Notes under the pieces: generated by a model
Databases searched by the model: none
What the model saw: only the letters and a program-made list of their open reading frames with translations
What the model was told of the DNA's origin: nothing
Assembly (NCBI GenBank): GCA_016744615.1
Contig: JADGEA010000001.1
Location: 1 to 56,799, forward strand
Direction: 5' to 3'
DNA: 56,799 nt
Source: Flavobacteriaceae bacterium
GTDB lineage: Bacteria; Bacteroidota; Bacteroidia; Flavobacteriales; Flavobacteriaceae
Position numbers and translations under genes: made by a program
Shown here: piece by piece, positions 1-8,477 of the stretch
Layout of the letters: each line of letters begins with the position of its first letter
Position numbering within the stretch: the stretch's first letter is position 1

Positions 1-93
1 AGCGACTTGGTTAAGAAGAGCCGTATGAATCGAGAGGTTCACGTACGGTTCTGTGAGAGGTTTAGGGGTGAAATTCCCCTTTACCTACTCGAC
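1..93 (+). mobile_element. Group II intron, 3' end (domains V and VI)
   Basis: This is the last part of a bacterial group II self-splicing intron. Bases 18-51 form a canonical 34-nt domain V: GAGCCGUAUG pairs with the ACGUACGGUUC strand, the AGC catalytic triad is at 19-21, and a GAGA tetraloop caps the upper stem (GAAUC/GGUUC). Bases 60-80 hold a GGGG...CCCC hairpin suited to domain VI, followed by CCTACTCGAC, a typical 3' end. The intron-encoded reverse transcriptase would lie upstream, outside the window. The intron ends about 8 bp before the stop codon of the opposite-strand AbiH remnant, so it sits just past the 3' end of that gene. The exact last base (about 93) is inferred. Confidence 0.85.
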
Positions 94-100
94 TTTTAAC

Positions 101-778
101 TTATTCTGGAAAAAATGTTGAATCTTCATAATTTTTAATAGTTTTCCTTAAGTTCTTCTCATTTCCAATTATTCTGCTTGCTGCAAAAAGAAGTCTGTTA
201 AACATTACTTGGACCTCACCATTATTTTCTGCCAAATCAATTCTCTTAAATAAGTGAATTTTTTTACATTTTTCAGTATTTAGAATTTCTTCTAATAAAG
301 TTTTGTCAGATAGACCTAATGAATGACCTAATATATAAACTTCATAATCATTAAATCGATCAATCGAATTCTCATAGATCTTTGAATAATTATTATTTTT
401 AAGATATTCGAATGTTTTAAAATATTCTAAAAATTCATCAATTTCAATATTTTTTATTTCCTGATAATCTGAGTTTTGATCATTTCCATAACCAAAAATT
501 ATATTCTCATTTGTGAGGTTGCCATGTATATAATTTAAATCAACATTACTCAGTCCTGAATATGGTTCTAAGTATTGTTCAATGGTATTAGTATAATTGA
601 AATTAATTATATAAAAATTCTCACTTGGGTTATAACTTATTAAAGATTTTAGAAATTTATTGATGTTGTCATTCTTTGTGATCTTAATTGTCTTTAAATA
701 GTCAATTAGTTCATTTTTAATGAATTGAAATTCATTGTTCAGTGCAATTAAACTGTCTTTTGAGAAATTTAATTTTTC
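101..778 (-). pseudogene. AbiH-like abortive-infection protein, C-terminal fragment
   Basis: A reading frame of about 226 codons is open on the minus strand from the insertion-sequence boundary near 778 to a TAA at 101-103, with no start codon of its own. Translation gives YILGHSLGLSDKTLLEEI near the middle and FNRLLFAASRIIGNEKNLR near the end. These match my knowledge of the C-terminal half of the bacteriophage abortive-infection AbiH family (GHSLG..D motif). The N-terminal half, which in AbiH carries an IGNGFDL-type motif, is missing. The frame stops exactly where the inverted repeat of the ISAzo13-type element begins, and nothing AbiH-like appears on the far side of the element. I read it as a phage-defence gene cut by the insertion sequence and then deleted upstream. 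Confidence 0.75.
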
Positions 779-2075
779 ACTTAGTAATTGTCAATAAATA
801 ACATTCTCATTTATAAAATATTTAATTATCTTTGTAAAAAGATCTTATGCAAGAAAGAGATGAGGTAATAAAAGTTAGAATAGAATCTATTCTTCCATTG
901 CTAGATGAGAGACAAAAAAGAATTTATTTAGCTGCTGAGGCCAAAAGTATTGGTTGGGGAGGTGTTACAAAAATTTCAAAATTGACATCTGTTTCAAGAA
1001 AAACTATATCCAATAAAGATACCGATCTATCTATAGGTAGATCCAACGGTAATCGTGTACGGAAAGTAGGAGGAGGCAGAAAGAGACAAACCGAACATTA
1101 TCCTGAATTATTAAAAACTATAGAATCTATAGTTTCTCCACACACCATGGGAGATCCGATGAATCCACTATTATGGACAAGTAAAAGCATAAGAAAAATA
1201 ACTAAGTCACTAAAAGATAAAGGGTTCAATGTCTGTCATGAAGTTACAAGAAAATGTCTAATTGAAATGAATTACAGCCTTCAGGTAAACAAAAAGACAA
1301 ATGAGGGAGGGAACAATCCAGAAAGAGACGCTCAGTTTGAATTTATTAATAAGCTGTCTAAGGATTTTATATCCAAAAAAGACCCTGTAATTTCAGTTGA
1401 TTGCAAAAAGAAAGAACTAATAGGAGAGTATAAGAATAATGGACAAGAATGGACTAAATTGAAATCTGCAACAGATGTAAATGTTTATGATTTCATAGAT
1501 AAGACCAAAGGAAAAGCTAGTCCTTATGGTGTTTATGACATACAAAATAATACAGGTTGGGTAAACGTTGGAATAAGTAGTGATACTGCAAGTTTTGCCG
1601 TATCTACAATTCGTGATTGGTGGAATGGAGAAGGTAAAAATCTATATACTAAATCAAAGCGATTATATATAAATGCAGATGGTGGTGGAAGTAATGGATC
1701 TAGAAATAATTTATGGAAATTAGAATTACAAAAATTTAGCAATGAAACAGGATTAAATATCCATGTAAGTCATTTTCCACCAGGAACAAGCAAATGGAAC
1801 AAAATAGAGCATAGACTTTTTTCATATATTTCTAAGAACTGGAGAGCCAAACCTCTAGTTTCATTAAGTGTTATTGTAAGCTTAATAGGTGCTACTACAA
1901 CAGAAAAAGGATTAACGGTAAGGGCAAATGCAGATAATAAAATTTACAAAACAGGTATTAAAGTAACCGAACAGGAAAAGAAAAGTATAAATATAGAAAG
2001 AGATGATTTTCATGGTGAATGGAACTACTGCATTAAGCCATATTTGTAAACTTTATTTATTGACAACTCCTAAGT
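779..2075 (+). mobile_element. Complete ISAzo13-type insertion sequence
   Basis: The element is bounded by 23-bp terminal inverted repeats at 779-801 and 2053-2075, identical at 21 of 23 positions; the innermost 14 bases (TTGTCAATAAATAA) are perfect. It carries one transposase gene on the plus strand. I see no clear target-site duplication: the bases outside are TTTTTC on the left and ATCAAA on the right. It lies between a truncated abiH gene and the terminator of the initiator tRNA gene. Confidence 0.85.
847..2049 (+). CDS. ISAzo13-family transposase
   Basis: This 400-residue protein fills the insertion sequence, starting 46 bp inside the left repeat and ending 4 bp before the right one. 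The N-terminal part (about 1-75) includes a helix-turn-helix with VSRKTISN. The catalytic core shows VISVDCKKKE near 180 and NADGGGSNGSRN near 275, followed by HFPPGTSKWNKIEH near 305. These are the DDE-type signatures I associate with ISAzo13 transposases, whose usual length is about 400 residues. The frame is intact, so the element may still be active. The start ATG follows a short A-rich leader without a clear Shine-Dalgarno sequence, as is usual in Bacteroidota. Confidence 0.9.
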   Translation: MQERDEVIKVRIESILPLLDERQKRIYLAAEAKSIGWGGVTKISKLTSVSRKTISNKDTDLSIGRSNGNRVRKVGGGRKRQTEHYPELLKTIESIVSPHTMGDPMNPLLWTSKSIRKITKSLKDKGFNVCHEVTRKCLIEMNYSLQVNKKTNEGGNNPERDAQFEFINKLSKDFISKKDPVISVDCKKKELIGEYKNNGQEWTKLKSATDVNVYDFIDKTKGKASPYGVYDIQNNTGWVNVGISSDTASFAVSTIRDWWNGEGKNLYTKSKRLYINADGGGSNGSRNNLWKLELQKFSNETGLNIHVSHFPPGTSKWNKIEHRLFSYISKNWRAKPLVSLSVIVSLIGATTTEKGLTVRANADNKIYKTGIKVTEQEKKSINIERDDFHGEWNYCIKPYL

Positions 2076-2083
2076 ATCAAAAC

Positions 2084-2126
2084 CAAAAAAAACCTTGCAA
2101 ATATTTTATTTACAAGGTTTGCAAGG
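2084..2126 (-). terminator. Rho-independent terminator of tRNA-fMet
   Basis: Read on the minus strand, CCTTGCAAA (2118-2126) pairs perfectly with TTTGCAAGG (2093-2101), and a run of eight T follows (2085-2092). It lies 6 bp past the 3' end of the tRNA. Confidence 0.8.
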
Positions 2127-2132
2127 CTATAG

Positions 2133-2205
<73 letters not shown>

Positions 2206-2390
2206 ATATCGGCTGCAAATATACAATATATTTACTAATATCAGCAAAAATATTTTAATGAATTTTGAAAAATATTTTAATTTTTGGTCATTTGTATCAA
2301 ACATTTTAATTCCCTCACATTTCTAACGCTTTAGCTTATATTTTTATATATTTAACCCAATCAAAAATTTAATAATTTTATCTTACTCCA

Positions 2391-3869
2391 ATGACTGACT
2401 ACGGCTTTCTATCTATCTTACCTCCACTTGTTGCAATAGTTTTAGCTCTAAAAACAAAACAAGTATATATCGCATTGCTTTTTGGTATTTGGTTTGCCTG
2501 GGTAATTATGAATGACTGGGACTTTTTTGATGGAACAATCGCAACTATTGAAGCTTTAGTTAATGTGTTTAAAGAACCTGGAAATACTCGTACAATCATG
2601 TTTAGTGCTCTGGTTGGATCACTCTTGTTGTTTATCCAATATTCTAAAGGAGTTGAAGGGTTTGTGAATAAAATTAATAAACTTATTGAATACTTTGAGG
2701 CAAAAGAAAGTGGAAGAAGCCGTGTTGTTGTACAATTATTAGCTCAAGTAACCGGAATCCTATTATTTGTTGAAACCAGTATAAGTGCTTTAACCGTTGG
2801 AACATTATACAGACCTATTTTTGACAGATTAAAAATTCCACGTGAAAAATTAGCTTATATCGCTGATTCCAGCTCGGCTCCTTCTGCAATACTAATTCCT
2901 TTCAATGCTTGGGGAGCATTTATCATGGGTTTGCTTATTACTCAGGGAATTGAAAATCCCTTTTCAACTATGCTCAAATCAGTAATGTATAACTTTTATC
3001 CATTTATTGCTATATTGATGGTTACAACAATTATAGTCTCTAAGAAAGATTTTGGACCGATGGCTAAAGCTGAAAAACGCACACGTGAAACCGGTAAAGT
3101 CCATGATGATAATGCCAAGCCTATGGTTTCGGATACAATTACTTCTTTTGAACCAAAAAAAGGAATCAAAGCAAAATCGTTTAATATGGTCATTCCATTA
3201 GCAACTATGGTTTTAATGATGCCTGTTAATTTAGCTTTTACAGGCTGGAAAAAGGTAGAAAACTTAAATTCGTTTTTTGATCATGTATTTCAAGCAATTG
3301 GTAATGGATCTGGTTCTTCTGCAGTTTTATATTCAGTTTTAACTGCCATTTTTGTCGCTATGATATTATATCGTGTACAGGGCATCATGAAACTGAAAGA
3401 AATGGTTGATCTTGTTCTAAAAGGAATAAGCGAATTAATGCCATTGGCTTTATTAATGATGTTAGCTTTTGGAATTAGTGCTGCGTGTAACCAGTTAGGC
3501 ACAGGGCAATTTGTCGCCAATTGGTCAAAAGACTGGTTATCCCCAGAATTTTTACCAGCTATACTTTTTATTATTAGTGCATTTATAGCATTTTCAACTG
3601 GTACCTCCTGGGGTACATTTGCTATTATGATGGCAATTGCGGTTCCCATGGCACAGGCACATGAAGCAAATCTTTATTTGGTGATTGCTGCAACTTTGGG
3701 TGGTGGTGTTTTTGGTGATCATTGCTCTCCAATTTCAGATACAACGATTATTTCATCTATGGCTTCAGCAAGTGATCATATTGACCATGTAAAAACACAA
3801 TTACCATATGCTTTAACGGGGGGAGTAATTGCAACCACTCTTTATTTAATATTAGGATTTCTAATGTAA
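2391..3869 (+). CDS. nhaC: NhaC-family Na+/H+ antiporter
   Basis: A 492-residue, strongly hydrophobic inner-membrane protein with about a dozen predicted membrane segments. It shows family landmarks of NhaC-type sodium/proton antiporters: ADSSSAPSAILIPFNAWGAF near residue 165, GTSWGTFAIMMAIAVPMA near 405 and GGVFGDHCSPISDTTI near 440, in which acidic, Ser and Thr residues lie inside membrane helices. A charged, less hydrophobic stretch at about 225-265 is probably a cytoplasmic loop. Its expected role is to exchange Na+ for H+, which fits life in salt water. The gene stands alone, 44 bp upstream of era, which has its own -7 box. Family assignment is firm; ion preference is inferred. Confidence 0.88.
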   Translation: MTDYGFLSILPPLVAIVLALKTKQVYIALLFGIWFAWVIMNDWDFFDGTIATIEALVNVFKEPGNTRTIMFSALVGSLLLFIQYSKGVEGFVNKINKLIEYFEAKESGRSRVVVQLLAQVTGILLFVETSISALTVGTLYRPIFDRLKIPREKLAYIADSSSAPSAILIPFNAWGAFIMGLLITQGIENPFSTMLKSVMYNFYPFIAILMVTTIIVSKKDFGPMAKAEKRTRETGKVHDDNAKPMVSDTITSFEPKKGIKAKSFNMVIPLATMVLMMPVNLAFTGWKKVENLNSFFDHVFQAIGNGSGSSAVLYSVLTAIFVAMILYRVQGIMKLKEMVDLVLKGISELMPLALLMMLAFGISAACNQLGTGQFVANWSKDWLSPEFLPAILFIISAFIAFSTGTSWGTFAIMMAIAVPMAQAHEANLYLVIAATLGGGVFGDHCSPISDTTIISSMASASDHIDHVKTQLPYALTGGVIATTLYLILGFLM

Positions 3870-3890
3870 ATATTGTTTATAAAATTAACC

Positions 3891-3898
3891 TAACTTTG
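3891..3898 (+). promoter_or_regulatory. Bacteroidota -7 box upstream of era
   Basis: TAACTTTG fits the Bacteroidota -7 consensus TAnnTTTG exactly and lies 15 bp before the era start codon, so the transcript would have a very short leader. Confidence 0.55.
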
Positions 3899-3913
3899 CA
3901 GTAAATTTTAAAT

Positions 3914-4795
3914 ATGACTCATAAGGCAGGTTTTGTTAATATAATAGGCAATCCAAATGTTGGTAAATCAACTTTGATGAATGCATTAGTCGGCGAACGA
4001 CTATCCATAATCACCTCAAAAGCTCAAACAACAAGACATAGAATTTTGGGAATTGTAAATGGAGATGATTTCCAGATCATGTTTTCTGATACTCCCGGAA
4101 TAATCAAACCTGCCTATGAATTACAGGAATCCATGATGAATTTTGTGAAATCAGCTTTTGAAGATGCAGATATTTTGATTTATATGGTTGAAATTGGTGA
4201 AAAGGAATTGAAAGATGATGCTTTTTTTCAAAAGATTCAAAACTCTAAAGTCCCAGTGATTCTTTTGATAAACAAAGTAGACAAATCAAGTCAGGATGAG
4301 GTGGAAGAAAAAATTTCCTTTTGGAAAGATAAGGTTCCAAATGCAATGGTTTATCCGATTGCAGCTTTATTGAATTTTAATATACAAGCAGTAATGGATA
4401 AGATTATTGAATTATTACCTGAATCTCCTCCTTTTTATCCAAAAGATCAATTAACCGATAAACCAGAACGATTTTTTGTAAACGAAACGATTCGTGAAAA
4501 GATACTGATGCATTACAAAAAAGAAATTCCTTATGCTGTAGAAATTGATACCGAAGAGTTTTTTGAAGATGATAAGATCATCAGGATCCGTTCGGTTATC
4601 ATGGTAGAAAGAGAAACCCAAAAAGGAATCATCATTGGTCACAAAGGTTCTGCTCTAAAAAGAGTTGGGACAGAAGCAAGAAAAGATCTACAAAAGTTTT
4701 TTGGGAAAAAAATATTTTTAGAACTTTATGTAAAGGTGAACAAAAACTGGCGAAATAATACCAACCAGTTAAAAAGGTTTGGTTATAAAGATTAG
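3914..4795 (+). CDS. era: GTPase Era, 16S rRNA maturation and 30S assembly
   Basis: A 293-residue protein of normal length for Era. The GTPase domain has G1 GNPNVGKS (residues 12-19), G2 region KAQTTRHR (36-43), G3 DTPG (59-62) and G4 NKVD (120-123). The C-terminal KH RNA-binding domain shows GIIIGHKGSALKRVGTEAR near 238-256. Era binds the 3' end of 16S rRNA and helps complete the small subunit. The gene ends 14 bp from the convergent Fe-S factor gene on the other strand. Nothing unusual is seen. Confidence 0.95.
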   Translation: MTHKAGFVNIIGNPNVGKSTLMNALVGERLSIITSKAQTTRHRILGIVNGDDFQIMFSDTPGIIKPAYELQESMMNFVKSAFEDADILIYMVEIGEKELKDDAFFQKIQNSKVPVILLINKVDKSSQDEVEEKISFWKDKVPNAMVYPIAALLNFNIQAVMDKIIELLPESPPFYPKDQLTDKPERFFVNETIREKILMHYKKEIPYAVEIDTEEFFEDDKIIRIRSVIMVERETQKGIIIGHKGSALKRVGTEARKDLQKFFGKKIFLELYVKVNKNWRNNTNQLKRFGYKD

Positions 4796-4809
4796 GTTTG
4801 ATTCTTTTA

Positions 4810-5127
4810 TTACATTCCTAAAATTCGCTTACCTTCTTCACTTACCATAGCCGCTGACCATGGCGGATCAAAAACAATATTTACATCTACCTCAAAATCA
4901 GGGTATTTTTGTTTGATTGCTTCCTTTACATTTGTAACAATGGTATCTCCCAACGGACAAGAAGGTGTTGAAAACGTTAGATCAATATCAATTTTATTTT
5001 CACCATCATACTTTACTTCATAAATCAATCCAAGGTCAACAATATTGATCTCAATTTCAGGATCCATTACGTTTTTTAGCAATTCTAATATCTCTATTTC
5101 AAAATTTGCTGTTTCTTCTCTAGTCAT
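4810..5127 (-). CDS. MIP18/SufT-like (DUF59) Fe-S assembly factor
   Basis: A 105-residue single-domain protein of the MIP18/PaaD-like (DUF59) family. It has the DPEIEINIVDLGLIYEV stretch and the conserved cysteine in TFSTPSCPLG, followed by VFDPPWSAAMVSEEG. Relatives such as SufT help mature or deliver iron-sulfur clusters. The start codon overlaps the end of the upstream membrane-protein gene by 8 bp, so the two are co-transcribed and probably translationally coupled. With the DUF1858/DUF2249 gene this makes a three-gene operon, suggesting a job tied to a metal-containing respiratory or stress protein. Family is clear; the client is unknown. Confidence 0.85.
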   Translation of the reverse strand: MTREETANFEIEILELLKNVMDPEIEINIVDLGLIYEVKYDGENKIDIDLTFSTPSCPLGDTIVTNVKEAIKQKYPDFEVDVNIVFDPPWSAAMVSEEGKRILGM

Positions 5128-6409
5128 TTTCTGCTGTTTTTGTTTTGTGAAAAATCATTTTAAACACATTTATATTATATAATATTGCTACAAACAATAA
5201 TAGATAACTACCAATTCTTATTAAAAAAATCTGATCTAAAACCAATCCTAAAACCATGGTAATGATAAATAATAAGTAAAGATAAAAATGTGCACTTGCT
5301 ATTTGTTCCGAATATAATTCTCTGGGTAGCGGCGTTTTCGTTTTACCAACCAATGTTTGGTACTTTTCAAGCCAGATAACAAATGGTAAGGTTTTATAAG
5401 TTTGTCCCAAAATTAAAGTTGTAATAAAACCAAATATCACCGTAAATCCATAAATGAGTGTTGCCCTTAGAAGTATAGAAGATTGCAACTGAAATCCTAG
5501 TAATAATATCAAACTAACAACGACCGGAAAAATAATACTAAAAACTGAAATGATAGTATGCTTCATACCAACATCTAACACTTTTCTCAATCGTTTTTTA
5601 TAGGAATCGTGTACAAATGATAAAAAAAAAGCAATTCCGATGACAATCGATAACCAAAAAACAGGGTTTATCATGTCTAAATGAATAAAAAACCAGTTAA
5701 CAGATATGGCAAATAAACCAAAGTTTATTAAATAATAAGCTTTCTCTAATTTCTTATTATCCAATTGATGTGATATTAAAAACATTGGAATCAAAATTGA
5801 ACTTATACCAATGATCAACATTAAAAACCAACCAATCAATCCTAATGTTGCATGAATTTTGAGGTAGTGAAGATGAGCTTCCGTAAAGAAGTTATACCTG
5901 AAATTAAATGCGATTAGAGTTCCTATTAACTCTGTTATAGATAACCAAACTACTGCGGTAATTACAAATTTTGAAGAAATGTTTTTTAACTTAGCGTTTT
6001 TATATGAGAGAATGATATTGATAACAAATAGCATCAAGGATATAAACATAAGCAGGGATGCAATAGGCAATAGCGTGTAATAATCAGCAATCCAAAAAGA
6101 ATAAGTTAAAAACAAAACACTGATCCCAGAAAGATAAAAAGTTATTTTAGCCAATTTCTCACTAAATAAAGAAGTCTCAAAAACAACAGGAACTAATTGA
6201 TATAAAGCGCCAAAAACAATCATAATAGCCCAACCCAAAACAGCCATATGTGTTATGGCAATAATCTTACTATCAAAATAGGGTCCCAACAAGGCGGTAT
6301 CTGCAAAGATTATCATAACAGATAAAATCAAAAGTGAGATTGCTCCAAATATAAAATGTGGTTTTACAACACTGGCATCCGGGGCATTATTTGAATGTAA
6401 TTGATCCAT
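5120..6409 (-). CDS. Heme-copper-oxidase-subunit-I-like membrane protein
   Basis: A 429-residue protein with about twelve hydrophobic helices. Histidines lie in helices where heme-copper oxidase subunit I carries heme ligands: ITHMAVLGWAIMIVFGALYQ near residues 53-72 and LKIHATLGLIGWFLMLIIG near 182-200. The full set of CuB and heme ligands of a real oxidase is not obvious, and the protein is shorter than a typical CcoN or NorB, so I call it a subunit-I homologue rather than an enzyme. It sits between a DUF1858/DUF2249 gene (44 bp upstream) and a DUF59 Fe-S factor (8-bp overlap). A role in oxygen or nitric-oxide handling is inferred from this context only. Confidence 0.65.
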   Translation of the reverse strand: MDQLHSNNAPDASVVKPHFIFGAISLLILSVMIIFADTALLGPYFDSKIIAITHMAVLGWAIMIVFGALYQLVPVVFETSLFSEKLAKITFYLSGISVLFLTYSFWIADYYTLLPIASLLMFISLMLFVINIILSYKNAKLKNISSKFVITAVVWLSITELIGTLIAFNFRYNFFTEAHLHYLKIHATLGLIGWFLMLIIGISSILIPMFLISHQLDNKKLEKAYYLINFGLFAISVNWFFIHLDMINPVFWLSIVIGIAFFLSFVHDSYKKRLRKVLDVGMKHTIISVFSIIFPVVVSLILLLGFQLQSSILLRATLIYGFTVIFGFITTLILGQTYKTLPFVIWLEKYQTLVGKTKTPLPRELYSEQIASAHFYLYLLFIITMVLGLVLDQIFLIRIGSYLLLFVAILYNINVFKMIFHKTKTAEND

Positions 6410-6453
6410 TAGTTTTCATTTATATCTTATCAAAATACCACATTCAATTATTA

Positions 6454-7281
6454 TTATTGATTGTCATTATTTTTATAGATCAAAAGTTTAGTGTCATTAC
6501 AATCTATTTCTTTATATAAAATATCAAAATTTCTTTGTTCTAATTCAGGCAATAAGAATTGTGGAATTTTTTTATGCTCTACATATAATGCTTGGCCTTT
6601 CTTTAAAGTCTCTATTTCTTTAAGAATTGTTACCATTGGTTCTGGCATTTCTAACTGGCGAACATCAATCTTCTTTATATTATCACCAAAATTTGCAAAT
6701 TGCTCTTCAAAACTTATCGGACTTTTCTTTACTTTCTCTTCTACTTCATTATCTACCCATTTGGTTGTATTCTTCTTAAAAAACGTATGAACAATTCCCT
6801 CTTCCGGTCTTACAGTTCTTGATTCATAACCCTTTGACTCCAGTTTACGTATCAACGGAATTGGCTCAAAAGTATTTATGATCTGTAAGGTTTCCTCATC
6901 TTTTAAAACCTTTATGGCTTTCATAATAATATTAAACGGGTCTTCGCCCGAATCAAGGGTTGGACGAACATCTAACTGAACTAAATTTTTAATTTCTTTG
7001 GATACTGACATGCTATTTATAATTTTTCCTTCTGATTTATCTTTTTGTGATTTAACACCTTCAAACTCAAATCCAATTTCTTCTAATTTCTTAATCAGTA
7101 CTTCAATTTTTACACCACCAACTTTAGCAGCATCTGAAACAGAAACTCTTGGAGCCAAAACACGACGTAAAATTGGATTCTTTAGTTTTAAGAAATTCTT
7201 ATTGATAGATGCAATAACATCAATAGTATTCTTATTCTCTTTGATCAAAGTTGAAATTCTGGTATTTTTATTAAAGTTCAT
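6454..7281 (-). CDS. DUF1858 + two DUF2249 domain protein
   Basis: From the ATG at 7281 the protein has 275 residues. The N-terminal region (to about 70) resembles DUF1858, a helical domain also found in ScdA/RIC-type Fe-S repair proteins. Two DUF2249-like repeats follow, one starting at LDVRPTLDSGEDPFNIIMKA and ending in FEPIPLIRKLESKGY, the other starting at KKIDVRQLEMPEPMVTIL and ending in KKIPQFLLPELEQRNF. A longer frame beginning with TTG at 7302 exists, but a -7 promoter box overlaps that TTG, so the ATG is preferred. First gene of an operon with the oxidase-like protein and the DUF59 factor. Function unknown; a role in redox or nitric-oxide stress is a guess from context. Confidence 0.75.
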   Translation of the reverse strand: MNFNKNTRISTLIKENKNTIDVIASINKNFLKLKNPILRRVLAPRVSVSDAAKVGGVKIEVLIKKLEEIGFEFEGVKSQKDKSEGKIINSMSVSKEIKNLVQLDVRPTLDSGEDPFNIIMKAIKVLKDEETLQIINTFEPIPLIRKLESKGYESRTVRPEEGIVHTFFKKNTTKWVDNEVEEKVKKSPISFEEQFANFGDNIKKIDVRQLEMPEPMVTILKEIETLKKGQALYVEHKKIPQFLLPELEQRNFDILYKEIDCNDTKLLIYKNNDNQ

Positions 7282-7299
7282 AACTATAATTTGAAGCGC

Positions 7300-7307
7300 C
7301 AAAATTA
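7300..7307 (-). promoter_or_regulatory. -7 box of the DUF1858/DUF2249 operon
   Basis: On the minus strand the bases read TAATTTTG, a perfect TAnnTTTG. Transcription would start about 7 bp downstream, leaving a leader of about a dozen bases before the ATG at 7281. This also argues against the TTG start at 7302. Confidence 0.55.
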
Positions 7308-7437
7308 ATCAATATTTAGGCATTTACATAATTTAGAATGAATTTAAATAGTAACCCAGGTAACATATAGAAGATAAATTAATCTTTTATTAAAAAAGGC
7401 ATAACTAATACATAATCATATTTACTTTATGCAATAA

Positions 7438-7824
7438 TTAATCAGAAATGGTAAGATCTATTTCTTCATCTTTTGGATCTGGTCCATATTGGTTTTCACC
7501 AACAACACCCGGAGTAGCGGCAAGCACAATATTATAAATAGGAATAAGCATATACCAGCCACTTTTTCCAACGTCATGCATACGCCTGATATTAACAGCA
7601 ATATTTGGAAGCAATACAATTATAGCATATGCAGTATTAAAATATCCTAATTTGGTTTCCTCATCAAAAGTTCCAAATGTAATATCCATATAGGAAGTAA
7701 GAAAAGAATTAAATAAGTTAATCAGTACAAAATACCAGTATTCACTTCTTCTTGCTCTACCCGTAAAAACATTATATTTTTTTAATACCGTTATATACCA
7801 ATGCATAGCGTTCATATTGCTCAT
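7438..7824 (-). CDS. DUF805 small membrane protein
   Basis: From the ATG at 7824 the protein has 128 residues; an in-frame TTG one codon earlier is less likely, and Met4 or Met7 could also serve. It shows the DUF805 pattern: an amphipathic N-terminus with FTGRARRSEYWYF, three or four membrane segments, then NIRRMHDVGKSGWYMLIPIY and an acidic tail with GENQYGPDP. DUF805 proteins are inner-membrane proteins of unknown function. The next gene upstream on the same strand starts 34 bp away, so the two may share a transcript. Confidence 0.85.
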   Translation of the reverse strand: MSNMNAMHWYITVLKKYNVFTGRARRSEYWYFVLINLFNSFLTSYMDITFGTFDEETKLGYFNTAYAIIVLLPNIAVNIRRMHDVGKSGWYMLIPIYNIVLAATPGVVGENQYGPDPKDEEIDLTISD

Positions 7825-7858
7825 CAATTAATTTTAAAATAATATACCTTATTGAAAT

Positions 7859-8422
7859 TTATACTCTTTTTAAGGTATTAAAATCTGTGTGATCAAAATT
7901 ACGTCCGTAAATATCTAATACGGTTGTTTGCGTATAACTTAAGGTATCCTTTGATATGATAAGCTTTTGATTAAATTCTAAGGTTTTTGCTTTTTCAGTC
8001 ATAAAAGGAGATTGAACAAATCCCCATTCTTCACCGGGTTTTGCCTTAACATTAAAAGTTATTCTTGAATTGTTTGCTTTATTTGTATCAAATTTACCTC
8101 CTGCCAATACACACAATCCTCTAGGTATTGTAAAAGAATTCATGATAATTCCATTCTCTTTATCCCATAACCAATAACCAACCTGATCATGAAATGTTTC
8201 GTCATTTTTCTTTCTTCTTACGGATATATGATATCTGGCAATTGCTAAAACCTGCTCATCGGCATTATCAACATCTCCAGCTCTTTCAATAGTGATTGTT
8301 TCATAATAAGGACTTGTTGCATCTTCATCTGGTTCCGGAGCAAAATCTTCTCCTTTGTCTCCTTTCCATGTTCCAAATAATAATTCTAAAGGTCCGTAAT
8401 CTGCTGTTTTTTCGTTTGCCAT
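7859..8422 (-). CDS. Nitrobindin-like heme-binding beta-barrel protein
   Basis: A 187-residue soluble protein of the heme-binding beta-barrel (nitrobindin / THAP4 C-terminal) family. The N-terminal LLFGTWKGDKGEDF matches the family opening LxGxWxGxG, and the C-terminal FDHTDFNTLKRV contains the HTDxxxLxR histidine that acts as heme ligand in characterised members. Nitrobindins bind ferric heme and react with nitric oxide or peroxynitrite. No signal peptide is seen, so it is cytoplasmic. Minus strand, 55 bp downstream of mpl. Its closeness to the DUF2249/oxidase-like operon is suggestive of shared NO chemistry, but it is not in the same tight operon. Confidence 0.75.
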   Translation of the reverse strand: MANEKTADYGPLELLFGTWKGDKGEDFAPEPDEDATSPYYETITIERAGDVDNADEQVLAIARYHISVRRKKNDETFHDQVGYWLWDKENGIIMNSFTIPRGLCVLAGGKFDTNKANNSRITFNVKAKPGEEWGFVQSPFMTEKAKTLEFNQKLIISKDTLSYTQTTVLDIYGRNFDHTDFNTLKRV

Positions 8423-8477
8423 AATTTAATTTTTAAATGTCATTATTTGCTTTGATATTTCTAAATCCATTTCTGGA

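Noticed and set aside
3290-3649. A 119-codon minus-strand frame inside nhaC
   Set aside because: Antisense shadow of membrane helices, which often leaves long open antisense frames.
7282-7302. TTG start for the DUF1858/DUF2249 protein
   Set aside because: A perfect -7 box overlaps this codon, so it would lie upstream of the transcript start.
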